Source of the DNA: Oikopleura dioica
Taxonomy: Eukaryota; Chordata; Appendicularia; Copelata; Oikopleuridae
Reading direction: 5' to 3'
DNA length: 64,000 nt
NCBI GenBank assembly: GCA_907165135.1
Contig: OU015569.1
Span: forward strand, 6,696,001 to 6,760,000
In this document: positions 32,981 through 45,601 of the stretch, piece by piece
Numbering within the stretch: the first letter of the stretch is position 1
Layout: each line of letters opens with the position of its first letter
Notes under the pieces: model-generated
Databases searched by the model: none
What the model was told of the DNA's origin: nothing
Seen by the model: only the letters and a program-made list of their open reading frames with translations
Program-made: the position numbers and the translations under genes

Positions 32981-33507
32981 TTATCCGTCGTATCCAGCAT
33001 AGTCGTAGTCGTCAAACTGATATGTGTAGTAGTAGGCGAACGCGTCTAAAATATGTAACGAAGAGTAGTTGATTTTTTGCTGACCTTTGTATTGCTCAAT
33101 GAGTTCTTGAAGCTGATCATGATCGTAGTCTTCGGGAAGGTCTAGGGTGTTCAAGTCGAGATCTTCCACTTTCAGGTCCAAGATCTCTCCTCCGCCTGGG
33201 TCGCAAGAGATTAAATTATGAAAACAAAAATTTCACTTACCGAAATCCTTCCCATTACTCTTGTATGCTAGGCAAGATTCCGGATCTCCCGCAACCTGAA
33301 ATGAATTTGAATAAGAATTTCCCTCCGCCCTTGAATTTCTAGAGAGCGAGTTGCTCCTTCTCTAATCACCTTGCACAGTCGTTCGTCAATTTTCCAGTTT
33401 TCAAAGAGATGGAGGAACTGCCACCAGGGAGCTGAGTCGCACTCGACCAGTGACCAGGTGCTTCTTACTCGGGCAGGGCCGGGCTTGCCGGGTTTGCCTG
33501 CTTTCAC
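32981..33507 (-). CDS. TSP1-like extracellular protein, 5' end not found
   Basis: Exons 33507-33370, 33295-33241 and 33195-32981 with consistent phases (GT-AG, 45-74 bp). It begins after an acceptor at 33508 with a short Gly-x-Pro-like run (AGKPGKPGPARVR), then a TSP1-like module (STWSLVECDSAPWW, WKIDERLCKVAGDPESCLAY), and an acidic Leu/Asp-rich stretch (LKVEDLDLNTLDLPEDYDHD). It ends in a Tyr/Asp-rich tail (YYYTYQFDDYDYAGYDG). The W, C and R-x-C spacing resembles the TSP1 modules in the two SRCR/TSP1 genes nearby, and the Tyr/Asp-rich tail resembles their linkers, so it may be a third relative. No Met is present in the first modelled exon; the signal-peptide exon is missing. Confidence 0.6.
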
Positions 33508-33574
33508 CTTTCAACCGAGTTTTCTACTTGCTCGCATTCAGTCTATGGTTAGATGCCCCCTTCCCAGAGGAAAG

Positions 33575-33582
33575 TATATAAA
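33575..33582 (+). promoter_or_regulatory. Candidate TATA box
   Basis: TATATAAA followed by a GC-rich GGGCGCGCG run. On the plus strand it sits 50 bp before a 52-codon ORF (33625). Read on the minus strand it lies ~70 bp upstream of the first located exon of the TSP1-like gene. Direction is undecided. Confidence 0.45.
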
Positions 33583-33624
33583 GGGCGCGCGTTTCCTGCA
33601 TTTTTCACATGTCTCTTTCAATCA

Positions 33625-33783
33625 ATGGTGAAGTCAGGCTGGGAAATACCGTACGTCTTCCCCACTGAGGTGAATACTAAGAGTCCCTCAATGATCACTG
33701 ATCAAATCGGTCTACGTTTGAAGACGTGTAAGTGTTGCCGTAAAAGGGGCAAACATAACAGATCCACACAGTATAAAAAATAA
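33625..33783 (+). CDS. Small ORF behind a TATA box, unidentified
   Basis: 52 codons (MVKSGWEIPYVFPTEVNTKS to a stop), with a basic Cys-containing end (TCKCCRKRGKH). Its only support is the well-spaced TATA box at 33575 and an intact Met-to-stop frame. No domain; could be chance. Confidence 0.3.
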   Translation: MVKSGWEIPYVFPTEVNTKSPSMITDQIGLRLKTCKCCRKRGKHNRSTQYKK

Positions 33784-34273
33784 GCGTGTGCGCAATATTA
33801 TTCACTAAGCGAAGAAAACATATTGGATTAACGAGCGCTGCTCCCCAAAAAAGACGAAAGGGCTCGATATGACGACAACGGTGCGTTTGGTAAACTCGAT
33901 TCAAGTATTATTGCATACAACATGAGTTCCTCAAGCAGTGGCCGTTTTAATTTTTTTCGAGCTCAAGTGTTGTAAATAGAATTTACTTTGAACCAGAAAA
34001 TAAATTTCGCGAAGCGGCAGAGTTAAAAGAATTTTTTAGGTGCTAAAACGAAGGGTTTATTTTCTCCCGCGGAATGAAAATAAATCCTCTTCGAAATTCT
34101 TCAAAAAAGTCAAAATAATTGATCGATTTGGAATCCAAATTTCGGATAAAACATCTTTTTTTCTAAATGTTATGATTAATCGTTTGTGAACAATATATTA
34201 AATGATGCATAGCGTATGCAGCATACGGTATAAACAATACAACCCTCTCCACCGTAAGATATTGACAATATTT

Positions 34274-35465
34274 CTAATTCGGCTCCTGAACAACGTCATC
34301 TCCTAAACACATGTCGACGGCAGTGTTACGCAACCGAAATTGCAGCGGGTCGCCATTTTTGAACGTGAAGTCCCACTGCGAGTTAAAGTAGTCGTCGTCA
34401 GATTCTGATGGGCACTCGCGTACACGCACGAATCCGGTGTTATCGTCTGTGTCATGGTTTTCAAGCTACCCTTTTTCAGCCTTGGAAGCTATTTTTCCAC
34501 TCCATCTATTCTACAACTATTGGGGAAACAAAAAAGTTGTAACGCAATTCTAAAGCAAACTGCTTCTCTATCTAGGTCAATGTAATCATTCGATGAATAA
34601 AATGACTATTTGATCAATTTGTATAAGTTTCACTCGAATTCGAAAACGAAACAGCTAAACTACCAATTGGTTGATCCAAAACACGCTCTTTGTTATGGTG
34701 CTAATCTAATAGCAAGCGAGTCGTTATGAAGCGTATTGCGTTTTCAAGAGTCATTACAAAATGATCAAACATAACATTTGTCAAACTATCTCGGTCTAGA
34801 CTTGCTTTCAACCGTTCCTTTATCTCCAAAAGCATGAAGGCAGACGAAAAAGTCGTCGTAACCGAGTTCCTGGTCAATGTCAAGATATCTCACTTGGTTA
34901 TTTTCTGTTATTTGCCAGGCTTGCGCGTTGGTCGTATCCTAGAAGAAAAAATCTCACGTTTGCGAAAAAACAGTCGATAAGAAAAGCTTCTCAATGAGCA
35001 CTTGAATTGTCGATAGTTTCAATAAACTCGTCGACGACGATAGACGGCGGCACTTACGTTTATCTCCGCGCATTCTTCGGCTTGTGGATAATTAGAGTCC
35101 ACCACCAGGTCCAAGCAGTGCTGCTCGATCACACTTACTATTCGTCCAAAGTTCGAGTCTGTTCGGATGATCTTTGTTCAGAGCTCATTTTAGTCGCCAA
35201 TTACAAAAAATCTTTACTTTGTGCATGCATATTATCGCTTAACAATGTTGATTATAAGCTCAAGCCTGTGGAGTTCCGGGAACGATGGAGTCAAACTCGG
35301 ATCGTCCAAATGAAAAATTTGTCCCGACGGATCCCATTTCTGGCTGTCCTAAAGGCTAAATATAAAAGTAAAATTTCTTACCTGGTTGATTGAGCCGCCC
35401 TCAGTTAGTTTTTTTATGCAGCTTGAAGTAGCTGAATAAACGGTTAATATGGGAAACAGAAAGAA
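34274..35465 (-). CDS. R-type (ricin-B-like beta-trefoil) lectin domain protein
   Basis: Exons (~35465)-35382, 35348-35244, 35171-35058, 34938-34813 and 34465-34274; all located junctions are phase 0. The sequence contains the three-fold ricin-B pattern: CIKKL ... DSQKWDPSGQIFHL, then HCLDLVVDSNYPQAEEC ... TNAQAWQITENNQVRYLDID, then FVRVRECPSESDD ... NSQWDFTFKNGDPLQFRL with a closing MCLGDD. The QxW-like motifs are QKW, QAW and SQW. R-type lectins bind galactose or GalNAc on glycans and are usually secreted or surface-bound. The first exon reads like a signal peptide (FFLFPILTVYSATSSC), but no ATG was found in frame, so the start is open. The intron 34812-34466 is long for this genome (347 bp). 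Confidence 0.75.
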
Positions 35466-36943
35466 TTAATTAATCTTGGGGAAAAGCGTTTATCGCATCT
35501 TTCTGGTGGAGCTAAAATAGCAACGGAATTGCTTCTTAGAGGAATGAACTAATCAGATTTGCTGCGACCGGTAAACGTGGCTGATTTTACTGTAATAGGA
35601 CAATTTAGAGAAAGTGGCGATAAGCACTGAATGAACTTTAAGCGCGTTTTGTCTAAAGAAGGCATCCGGCATTGGGCGAAAATCTACCCCGCGAGTCCGG
35701 GAAAATGGATTGTTAGCATATCGCCCGTTTGTTGTCCCTACAAGGGCTTCTATCCCAAATTTGTTTCACTGCCCTTCCCAAGTGCTTGTTACGAAACTAT
35801 CTTTTTCTATAATCAAAATTTGAGCAAACGGCGCTTTTAATTAAGTTTAATTTTTAAATTAAATTCATTATTTTGCTTATTTTAGCAATCAAATTCGCTG
35901 TTATGAAAACACTCTACAGAACTCTAGCTACTGGAAATAAATCAATCCTAAAGTTTTTGATTTCTTTTAAAACGCAAGTTTCGATTGTATGTCTGACCTG
36001 GATCATCGGCCGATGACAAGTAAAAATCAACAAAAGCTCACCTTTGTCAAATTTTGAATGGCGTCCGGGCGTGTTTTGTAGCTCCGCAGATGATTACGTT
36101 TCTAAACATGAAAATCATCCTCGGAAAATTGAATTATTTATGACAACTGTAAAACTGCTCATTTCATTAAAAAGTCGAAATTGAATTAGTCCAAAAACGA
36201 GTTCAAAAGCAACATTAAAAAACGACAATGTAAAGTCAAGTAGCGGTACATAAAATTAAATGCAAGAACCCGGAAAATGTGCGGTTAGGCCATGTAACGT
36301 GGTTATGAATTCCGCGAAATTTACTATTCGACAAGACGAGTGTGAAATCGAGAGTGAACAAAGCGATTAATTTGCACCGCTTTTTCTCCAGAGCTGTATT
36401 ATTTTTGATCAATCTATTTGAACTGGTTTGTGATGGGAACATTCGATCAAGCTCAATTTTAGCTCGTTACCGCGTAAATGAAGCAGATCGCTAAACTTCA
36501 GAATATCAAATTTATTTTGTCTGACTACAAACCCACAAAATTCAGAAAGAAATGAGAAAGAATTTTTCTACGAAGTGACATAATTCGAGCTTTGGAAATG
36601 TGTTAAATGAAGTTCACGTTTGGTGCTTGTTGCGCTGCTGAATCTCAAGTCCTTTTGGAAGAGCGCAATTTCGGGGTGTTTTTATCTCTCTCCTGTTTCG
36701 TAAGTGAGTGGAGAGTAAGACTTTCTTTCAGAGAAGGCAACGTTTACGTCCTACTTCAAACATTTTTGGATTTGGATTTTTGGAAATTTGGAGACAAATT
36801 TCCCTTTGTAGAAAGAGTTGGTACAGTCATTCATTGACATATCATAATATAGTAACCATATCATCTAGCGATCTAAAAAATCAGAGTCGTTAGCAATTTT
36901 GTTTTCGTAACTTAAAAATCGCATACTTTCGTGAAAGGAAAGT
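35466..36943. other. Gene-poor AT-rich stretch
   Basis: Only short ORFs (for example 35631-35840, 36607-36837) without domain or splice context. Nothing else seen. Confidence 0.4.
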
Positions 36944-37240
36944 TAATCTACTTTCTGTCATTTTTGTGATCAAATCGAATGTTTAGTGGACGGTTTGGAT
37001 TGCCAACAACTTCAATTCCATGTTCACCAACTAAGCACGAATAACACGGCCTCTGTTTATCCCTGCAAAATGTATAGCAATGTTTTAGCGAGTATTTCCC
37101 CGAAGATGATGCTAAACGGTCTCATCTTGTGATCTTTTTATTGACTACAAAGTAGTAGCCTCTTCTCTCCTTAACCCAACAATATTTGCCCATAATACAT
37201 TGAGGTTCTTCGCCAGTTATGAAATATTTTGGGCTTTTAT
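36944..37240 (-). pseudogene. Possible remnant or fragment of the AGxCF/YY secreted family
   Basis: Two minus-strand open stretches: ~37240-37130 encodes KYFITGEEPQCIMGKYCWV then RRGYYFVVNKKITR, and ~37075-36944 encodes RPCYSCLVGEHGIEVVGNPN and ends in a stop after DHKNDRK. The first parallels TGE-x-x-C-x3-AG-x-CF-x(4-7)-YY in the 19.9 and 24.8 kb genes. No start, signal peptide or clean splice junction was found, so it may be a decayed copy or exons of an incomplete gene. Confidence 0.35.
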
Positions 37241-40200
37241 TCGGTGTTTTTTATTTTGTTAGAGTCTCAATCTGCTGATATTGAAAGCAAAGGGATTTCT
37301 CTCTTTTTTACGAAATAAACGATTAAGCCTGATCATAATTTTTTCGCTGAAATTAAAGTAAAGATTAATTCTCGGAAATCATTTAGAAACGTCGAAGAAA
37401 AAAAAAGCGTTTTCGAACGACTTTCGAGATTTTTTATGGAAATGCAAAGCGAGTTCGAGGATCTTTCCACAGTCTGGACTGAAGAGTATGTGTTGATAAG
37501 AACAATATGGCTTTGAATTAGAAGATACCGTCTACACTGTGTAGTTAGTCGAGTTAGAGCCCTATAATCCGGATCCTGGTTGAGCTAAGCGTGTTTTATG
37601 GCAAACGTTGCGCGTTTTGGTTATCTCAGCTTGGCAACGATCACTTTTTTAAAGCTTTTCCAATTTGGGAAGAAAATAAACTCGCCCCAAAAACGTGCTC
37701 CCTAGATTGGGTGTAATTGATTCATTCAACTGCCCAAACAGAACACGTAAACTTCGAGAAAACTCCTCATTTCTAACTCCCTCAAAATGAACAAAGCAAA
37801 AAACCTCAATAAAACAAATCGAGACTGATAGCATTAACTCCGTCACATAAAATAGTCCAACCGCATCCCCAACCGCCCAAACGTAACTTGTTTTTAGCCG
37901 ACGTCAGCAATTTCGCATCTAATATTTCCATCTGCCTCTCTAAAATTAAATAAGACAATGCTACACAGTGTACCGACTCTAACGGGTAGCGGAAGGCGCA
38001 TCGTCTACCATATAAAATGGAAAAAGTAAAAAGTTATTTTCGGAAGTCGCCCTTGACGGCATTCCAACCAAGCCCGTCGACATATTGAGACGCATTCCTG
38101 GAGTGCGCCGTGGTCAACAGATGTGACCAAACAAGTGACACTTTTTTTTTATCTTTAATTGTCTGACGTAAATCTACTATCCAGCAATTTTCAGGTGACC
38201 CAATTCTATAATTATTCTCAAAAGCGAGCGGACTTATTCAGAAACCTTTCATGCAACTTATGTACCTTATATCAAAGAAGGTAGTTAGGTTATGGTTAGT
38301 CAAGTCTAAAGTCTGGGTTAGGGTTATGGTTCTCATTCGTCAAAGTCTAAAATTAGAATAAATAATTTATCATTTAATTCATTTCGAAATTATTTATGAG
38401 AAAAAATGTCAAATTCAAAAATGAAAAGCTTCTCTTTCGAAAAGAATCGCTAAATAAAATTAACACTTGATCCAATTGACAAATGTTGGCAAAACTTTTC
38501 TCCTACTTCTTTTTTACTTGTGTGGTGACTTTCAATATTTTCAAAGATGGACTACAATTAACTTAACGCTGTAAACTTTCACGGCTAAGCTATTTATGTA
38601 TGTTATATAAACTCGATTCAATTTATATCGGCACGATCGGATGAGACGTTAGAATTCTCAAGGAACCGTGAAGTTCGCTCGGTAGAAGCTGGAGTCATTT
38701 CTGATTGAGAAGGTAAAAGATACAGAAAATGTTCTAATTTCGTACATCTTTTCTACAATTACCGATTATATGAGTTCGATCTACTTCGACTGGGGAAAGC
38801 TGAGAAGAGCAACTGTTCTGTTCTCAAAACAGAAACTTATGAAAAATGGAGAAAAACTAATTTATTAATAAATAGTTTTGAGATCAGCTTTCCGCTCCAC
38901 CAACAACCTCCTTGTTTGTATCCTCGAGATTTCACCTCACTAAGCTTTTTTCTTGCATTATAGCGGACTGAGCATACCACCTTCAGCTTTAAAGGTTTCT
39001 TTTAGTTGAAGGTGTTCTATAAAAGAATAGTCACCCTGATTCTTATTACTGTAGCTGTCGACAGTTTATCGTTCCACGAGTCCTAATCATTGTCAGCCGA
39101 GCTTGACAGAAGTTTTCCTCCGTTTGAAAATACGAATGACACAAGTAGATTACTATTGTTTATGTCGTACTAAGGGAGAATGATTTCTTCACTTTCCATT
39201 GTCGATAGCCCATTGATTTTACATGAGACATTCAACTAGCAAACATCAAGTTCTGGATGAATGTGAAAAGCGGTCTTGAATTGGCAATCGAAAATAGAAT
39301 ATGGTGCTTGGAAATCCACCGGGAAAATTAATGCGCCGAAGAAATCACGTTATGACAAAATAATCCATCCTTGTACAAATAATCCTTTTTTCGTAATGAA
39401 GCGCCCGAAATGGCTTCTTTAATGGACTAGGGAATTTAAACGAGTCGATTTTGGGATTGAGTGGAACGTCCGGAAGCCAGACGCAGGGCGGAAGCTGCTT
39501 CTGTTTATGCAAGGCAGGCTTCTAAGGCGCGGTCTCATCGCGCTACCCATCCAGTTCCCTTATTGCCATCACAGAACGTCTTTGTTCAAAAAATAAATCA
39601 ACACTTTGATCCCCTAATTAACTTGCGCAAGCATTCAATTTTTCTACGCTCGATTGTTTTCAAAACTAGAAAGCTTTTTTCCGTTGTTATTTCTTTCCCG
39701 CATCATTTCCGCTAGTTTAGAAAACTTCAGACGAAAGACTGCTCCATGAATCAAGTTTTGTCCGATTCTCAAATCAAAGTCCTTTTGCATTGGCGAATTG
39801 GTTTAAGGACCCCAAATTCGATTTTTCGAGGAAAATTGTTGACGGGGGAGTCCTTAAGTACAATAGTTATTTTGAAGACATGCCCTTGTAAATCATAATT
39901 GCTTTTCGTGACCCTTGGCACACGTCATACACAAAGGTTAGACGCTTGGGTTAGCGGTTGCGTTTATAAACAGCGAATTTGCAATGATCGAGGAACACTG
40001 TTTCTGCAACAAGCTAAGTTCACACGCGGAAGGGATCGAAAGGAACAACGGAATAAAGCCGGATAGCTTGAGCGTTGCGTGATTGTCGCAGATATACGCC
40101 TTCTAGTTACTCTACTGAGATCAGCACGTTTCTCTGGCCTTATCTCGCCTAAGACTCAGCTTCCCAGACTTGCACTGGCATCAAAATTATCTCGAGGATT

Positions 40201-42404
40201 CTATTTAGAAATTACAGAAAAGATAAAAACTATCACAACAGCCATCGTGGTCAAGGGCAATACTCTGCGGGCGATGTTACCCTTATCGAACTAGCGAATG
40301 TCCGACGTGAGGACATTTACTTTTTGAGGCCACAAATCAACCGCTTTGGCGATAATTTTTCCGACCTCTCATCACTCTAGCCATATCGCAACCCCTGACT
40401 CAAAAAGTAATTGAATTTAACGGACTTGAAAACAATGTCATATTCCGTCGTAGACTCTCTCGTTTCGAGGATTCAAAACTTAAATTTATTTGTTTTGCAA
40501 GCTTATTAATTTCAGTTTTAAACCCAATTTTAAAGGATATTGTTTTAAACATGTGTAAGTGGCGAATCGGAGCATGGAAGTGGAAATCGAAAAAGAAAAC
40601 AGATCTACTAAACTCTTTTTCTCGATGTTTTCACTTACCCCGTACGTTTAAAGGTATTCTCACAATAAATAGGACTCTTCCGCCGATAATTCAAAAATCC
40701 GACATAAATCCATCAAAAATACAGCGCGCCACTAGAAAAAAGACCCTTGAGATTTTTTTAGAAATTCATGTTTTCTGCTCTCGACAGAACCTCGAGCTAT
40801 AACCTATAGGGTTAGGGTTATCTGTCATGCGTAAGACATTCAATCATAAATCAAGGAAAGAACCTAATTAGTAATTACTGTATCATCATTTTTTCATGTT
40901 CAATTTGAAGATGCTATCAAAAGTTTTTCAGCATCAAAATGATTCATCATTTTTCAGACATTTTCTTTTCAAAGATTGTCTTCTAAGGAAAAAATGAAAA
41001 ATAGGGATAAAAAGAAGATACGTAGGAAAATAACGAACACACATTTGCCACGGTGGGTGTTCTAGTTCATCGCAAATCGGCAACCGCTAATTCGTCTCAA
41101 GCTAGGAGTAAATTACTAGTCTTCCAGTGCACGTTTATACACTGGAGTAAATGCGTTACGTCGCTTCTCATAATTTCATGAACTCGGACTTAAATTTCAT
41201 TTTAAATGTCCCAGAAAATAATCACACAGAAATGACCTCGGAAATCGAACAAATATTTCAGTTGTCTTTTGTTTAAAAAAGCATACTCACACGAAATGTA
41301 TAAAGGCGACTGTTTTTTTTTTGTCAATTTTAGTCTCCTTGAAACTAAGTTGTTTCTCTGCTCAAAGAATATTTCGTAGCGGATTTCTCTCAAAAAAACA
41401 AATCGTATTTTTGATCGTCAAATTAATTCTCAATCGATGCTCTTCATCCCTCGACAGATATCATTCCATGCGATCATTGGGCGCGAGGGCAGTAGTGAGT
41501 GGTGCGCGATGGCGCTCTCACGATCCCGTTGTGGGAAAATATGAGCGCTCCCGCACAATGCGCGAATCATCTCTCGATCTCAAGCTTCCACCTTTCCGGC
41601 TTACTATTTATTCTCTAACTAATTCTTGATTAACTTATTCCAATGACTATAATTCTTCTGAATAATTTATGAAGCGAACTAATGCAAGTTTAGATTATTT
41701 TCTATGATAAAATCTTTCTTTGTTACGTAAGATCTTTTTTGTTCATAGCGACGTGAAATCGAGATACAGAAATAGCACCGAAATATAATTATACTCAAAC
41801 GGCCAAATAGGAATAATTGTACCGGCGTTACATAACCTCATTTCTTTTTTACAATATAAGATGATTTTCACCCCAAAATACTAATAATCTTTAACTCGAA
41901 ATAGGGAGAGAGGGCCGAGTTTTTTATTGGCCGAATAGAAAGCCCTTTTCAAGAGCTTTTGAATGAGCCTGCTCTCGCTCTCGTACAAAAACCGGCTGGT
42001 GAAAATCGTCCGTTTTTATGTCTACAAGAATATAAGAACAGCACATTAAAAAAGAATCAGTAAAAGCATGACACAAAAAAGAAGAAACAAGACGAACAAT
42101 CATCAAGGTATATCCTGCGTGTACTTGAAATAATGAAAACAAAAATGGCGCTACCAAAATATTGAACAGAAGGAATTTTTGCTGCGAAAATCCGGCAGGT
42201 TAGTTAGACCATAAACGAACGCTGAATCCAGATTTTCATGTGAATTTAGTTTTCATTGAAGCGACTGAAAATGTTATGAACGTAGCGTGGATGATGAAAA
42301 CAAGGAGAATGTTTTGATGACTTGCATTCGTCTTTTTAATAAACGGCAGATTGCTATTATTGTCTTACGTGTGATTCGATTATAATTTCATTTCTTGGGT
42401 TAAA
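37241..42404. other. 5 kb without supported genes; telomere-like motifs
   Basis: AT-rich sequence with no supported exon. Contains short TTAGGG-type tracts at ~38322-38333 and ~40807-40819. ORFs at 39461-39715, 40551-40802 and 41321-41629 lack domains and splice context. May be regulatory or decayed repeats. Confidence 0.4.
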
Positions 42405-42881
42405 TCATAGTGTTGTTGCTGACAAGAACACAAAGAAATCGAACGCCAGCGATCTTTCTTTCTTTCTCTCAAGAAAAAGTGTTCTTCTTGACCTCGACAG
42501 GCCTAAGCGGGAGTGAACGGCATAAGACATGTATAGGGGCAAGCAATGCTTGAATAGAACAGTGTTTGTTATGGCGAGATCGTCTTTTAACGGCGGTTTG
42601 TATTCTTTAACAACTAAGAACAAGTTTATGGAAACAAAAAATATCAAAAACCCTTCGCTGGCACGAAAATACGACCGCCACATCATGTATCCTTGTCTTG
42701 GGCGAGATTGATAACATAATGAGGGATCGATCTGTTTATTATGCAAAAGATGGACCTGCCCTAATAAAACGGAAGATGAAATTTTAGCAACTAACGGGGA
42801 ACTACAGAATAATGTCTCAAAATTTCTGGATTCGTTATTTTCTGCGCAGAAATGGCCTTGGTTCCGGTATTGTCCCCGCAC
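42405..42881 (-). other. 158-codon open frame of doubtful status
   Basis: The longest uninterrupted frame in the desert (minus strand). It has scattered hydrophobic stretches (FLIFFVSINLFLVV) but no domain, and its plus-strand opposite at 42529-42711 is also open. Length alone makes it worth noting in AT-rich DNA; composition does not persuade me it is coding. Confidence 0.2.
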
Positions 42882-43507
42882 GAATGATCATAATTCCGGC
42901 AGCTTGATCGCATTAGACAAATTGAAGTAGATTAATTTTGAAAGAGTAATTTTTGAGGTCCGTGCAAATCCGCCGAGGGGAACATAAGACTTCCCGTTAT
43001 TGTGACCCTGCCCTGCTGAATATGCTCACACCAAGCCCCTCAAGCGCTCGAGTACTACTAAGTACTTTCTGACGAGCATTCTTGGATTTCTCTTGTCTCT
43101 CGACTTCAACGTTCGCAACCAATATTCGATCATGTTTCAATAGAGAGGCCGTCTAAGTCTCCAACTTTCGAGCATCTTGATTTCAAACTGGCGTCTTGCG
43201 TGAACATCTGCCTGAACTTTTCGGATGGAAATTCTATCATAAAACTCCGTCTTCAAATGCTTATTTTCTGTCATTGTTAGTCTCTCTAGAGACAATACAA
43301 TTGAAAAATATCTCATATGATAATTTTTCTCTCGTAGAAATACTTGAGGTTTTACGTCCTTTCGCACAATTCATGCGAAAAATTTTAAGGAAAGCGGTTC
43401 TGAACGAATATATTCAGAATCTCCACGCAAAAAGTATAAAACTCAGAAATTGGACTTACTTTTGAGTATAAAATCGTTTTGGAAACAATCTTTAATTTTA
43501 ATTTGCC

Positions 43508-43540
43508 AACTCTTCTTAGGGTTAGGGTTAGGGTTAGAGT
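43508..43540 (+). repeat. Interstitial telomere-type repeat
   Basis: Reads TTAGGGTTAGGGTTAGGG followed by a degenerate unit (TTAGAG). Three perfect copies of the animal telomere hexamer. Shorter copies lie near 38.3 and 40.8 kb. Confidence 0.8.
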
Positions 43541-45601
43541 TGGTTTTTGGTTTTTCATGGAGACCAAGAACATTTAAGAGCCGTTTTTATACTCTTGAAA
43601 GCTATTTCGTCGCCATTTGAAATCGCTGGTTTTTATTGTTTAAAAAATTGAAATTGCGGATTTTTGTAGGTCATAAAATAAGATATGGATGAAGGGCAAT
43701 TCACGGGAAGAGCCTCTTCTTAATAGGCAGTACTATTTTGGGTTTATGCACAGATTCGAACGATCCAAATCCTCCCAATTCAAACAAAGCACATCTCCCG
43801 AGTAATCTGAATTTATTTATTATGTTCGAGTGACTTTTACATCACCCCTGGTCAATTAGATCTATCGTCAAATTCAACAGAACTTCGTGAGCAATACCTA
43901 ACAATACTGTAAACATTCTTTTAATGATACGAACCATATGATCTTACATCCCAGAAATAAATAAGATCCCGTTATCATTACGTTATGAAATTTCGTATAT
44001 TTCAATAACAATTTAACACGTAACAAAACATTAATAACAGGTGCGGGCTAAAACAGTAAATATAATCAAACGGATGAGTTAAAGTAATGCTGACATCGGA
44101 GGAAGCCACGGTAGTTCCTGTTATTGTGACAGTGAGTTTGAATTTCGCTTCGGTCTCTAGCGCATTTTTGACTGGAGACATGAAATCATGGAAGACTCAG
44201 TGCAAAGCCTTGACACCGTTGAAGTTTATTTTTGAGTCCATAACCAAGGAGCAAATTTGCGCTAATTAAATAAGCAATGGCAAAATATAATTTGAAAGTA
44301 TATGCCGATCATGTCACTGTGTTCTCAGAATCAGAGTCATCCAATTTACTAAACAGAAATAGCAAGTCGCTGAGATAAAAGAAAAATAGCAAATACGTGG
44401 ATGCAAGGATAGATTGTTGGATTCGATAAAAAAATAACACAAACAGAGATATTGGTGAAAATGGACAAGTTGGAGCAGTTGGATGGGATCATCGGAGAAG
44501 AAGATCGAGTCGTTCGTACCGAGTTGCCGAATCAAAAACACAAGAAAAACACTGGGCAAAAATTAAAGATGCTTGCACTTACACGTTCATTAGGTATTCG
44601 TTTCTGCATTACGATACAATCACAGAAAACCTGGCGATTATGTTCTGCTTTGGACTGATGTTTTTACATCCCAATTATCCACAATTGTCAATGAATTCTA
44701 ATGTGCACTGCATATTCTGGATTTTTTTGCTCTCATAAAAAACCAGAATTGAAACTCTTTGAATATCCAAATCCGACAGGTTGTTTGGCGTAATGGCGAA
44801 GAAGGGATGGTTGAAGCTCGGAAATGATACTGCGTCATTGCTGGAGGCGCAATTCAGTACGCTAGCTGGGACTCGACCGAAATGTCACTGAGGCCGGCCT
44901 TCGAACTTACTGACCGAAAAATCTACGAATCAAATAGTGCTTGAAATATGTACGCAACAGAAAGTTAGAAAAAAGTAAGAGAACGCACTAGAAAAGCAAT
45001 GATCTGATGCTGGCGCACTTTTTCATTCGACTTAGAATCCGTGAGTGATAAGCTTCCTGCCAGGTGAATTCGAGTCAATTCAATTCGCGTAACGTGTTTA
45101 ATTGATATGAAAGGTGTCAAAAATCTTTTCAGCAAAACATCTTCAACCCCCGAGTTAAACTAGCGGCCGGTTGACATTGGGCATTTGTTCGGCGATTTTA
45201 CATTAATTCTAAGATTTTTATTGTTGTTTTATGACGTTTTAAACGACCCTCAGTACTCGATGCTATTAACAGCGAGAATGGCATCTCAGAAGTATTAAAT
45301 TTAAGTTATCAGATTGAATCAACGATTTGAAATAATATAATTGGAGAGAAAATCCCGGATGTCAAACCGGATGTCAAATCTTGTATTTTTTTGCATCGTC
45401 AAAGTCTTTTTGAAGTTCTTTTTTACTCTTTTTGAACACAAGAAATCGAGAAATCGGAAAAAAAAGACGTGAAGCATGAAACCCTTAGTAAATCTTTCGC
45501 CAGGTGAAAAATGAGAATTCTTGAAATCTTGTTCGCCCAGCTAGCTCGCAAAAGTTTTTGGTATCTTTATTAAGATTGATTTAGTGCCTGATGCTCAAAT
45601 A
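43541..45601. other. Intergenic upstream of glycosyltransferase; one small ORF
   Basis: Mostly AT-rich with no gene. A 32-codon plus ORF at 44793-44891 (MAKKGWLKLGNDTASLLEAQ...) has protein-like composition and higher GC than its surroundings, but stands alone. The rest probably includes the promoter of the glycosyltransferase. Confidence 0.35.

Noticed and set aside
42405-42881. 158-codon ORF on the minus strand in the gene desert
   Set aside because: No domain, no splice context, amino-acid composition not protein-like, and the opposite strand is also open over part of it.
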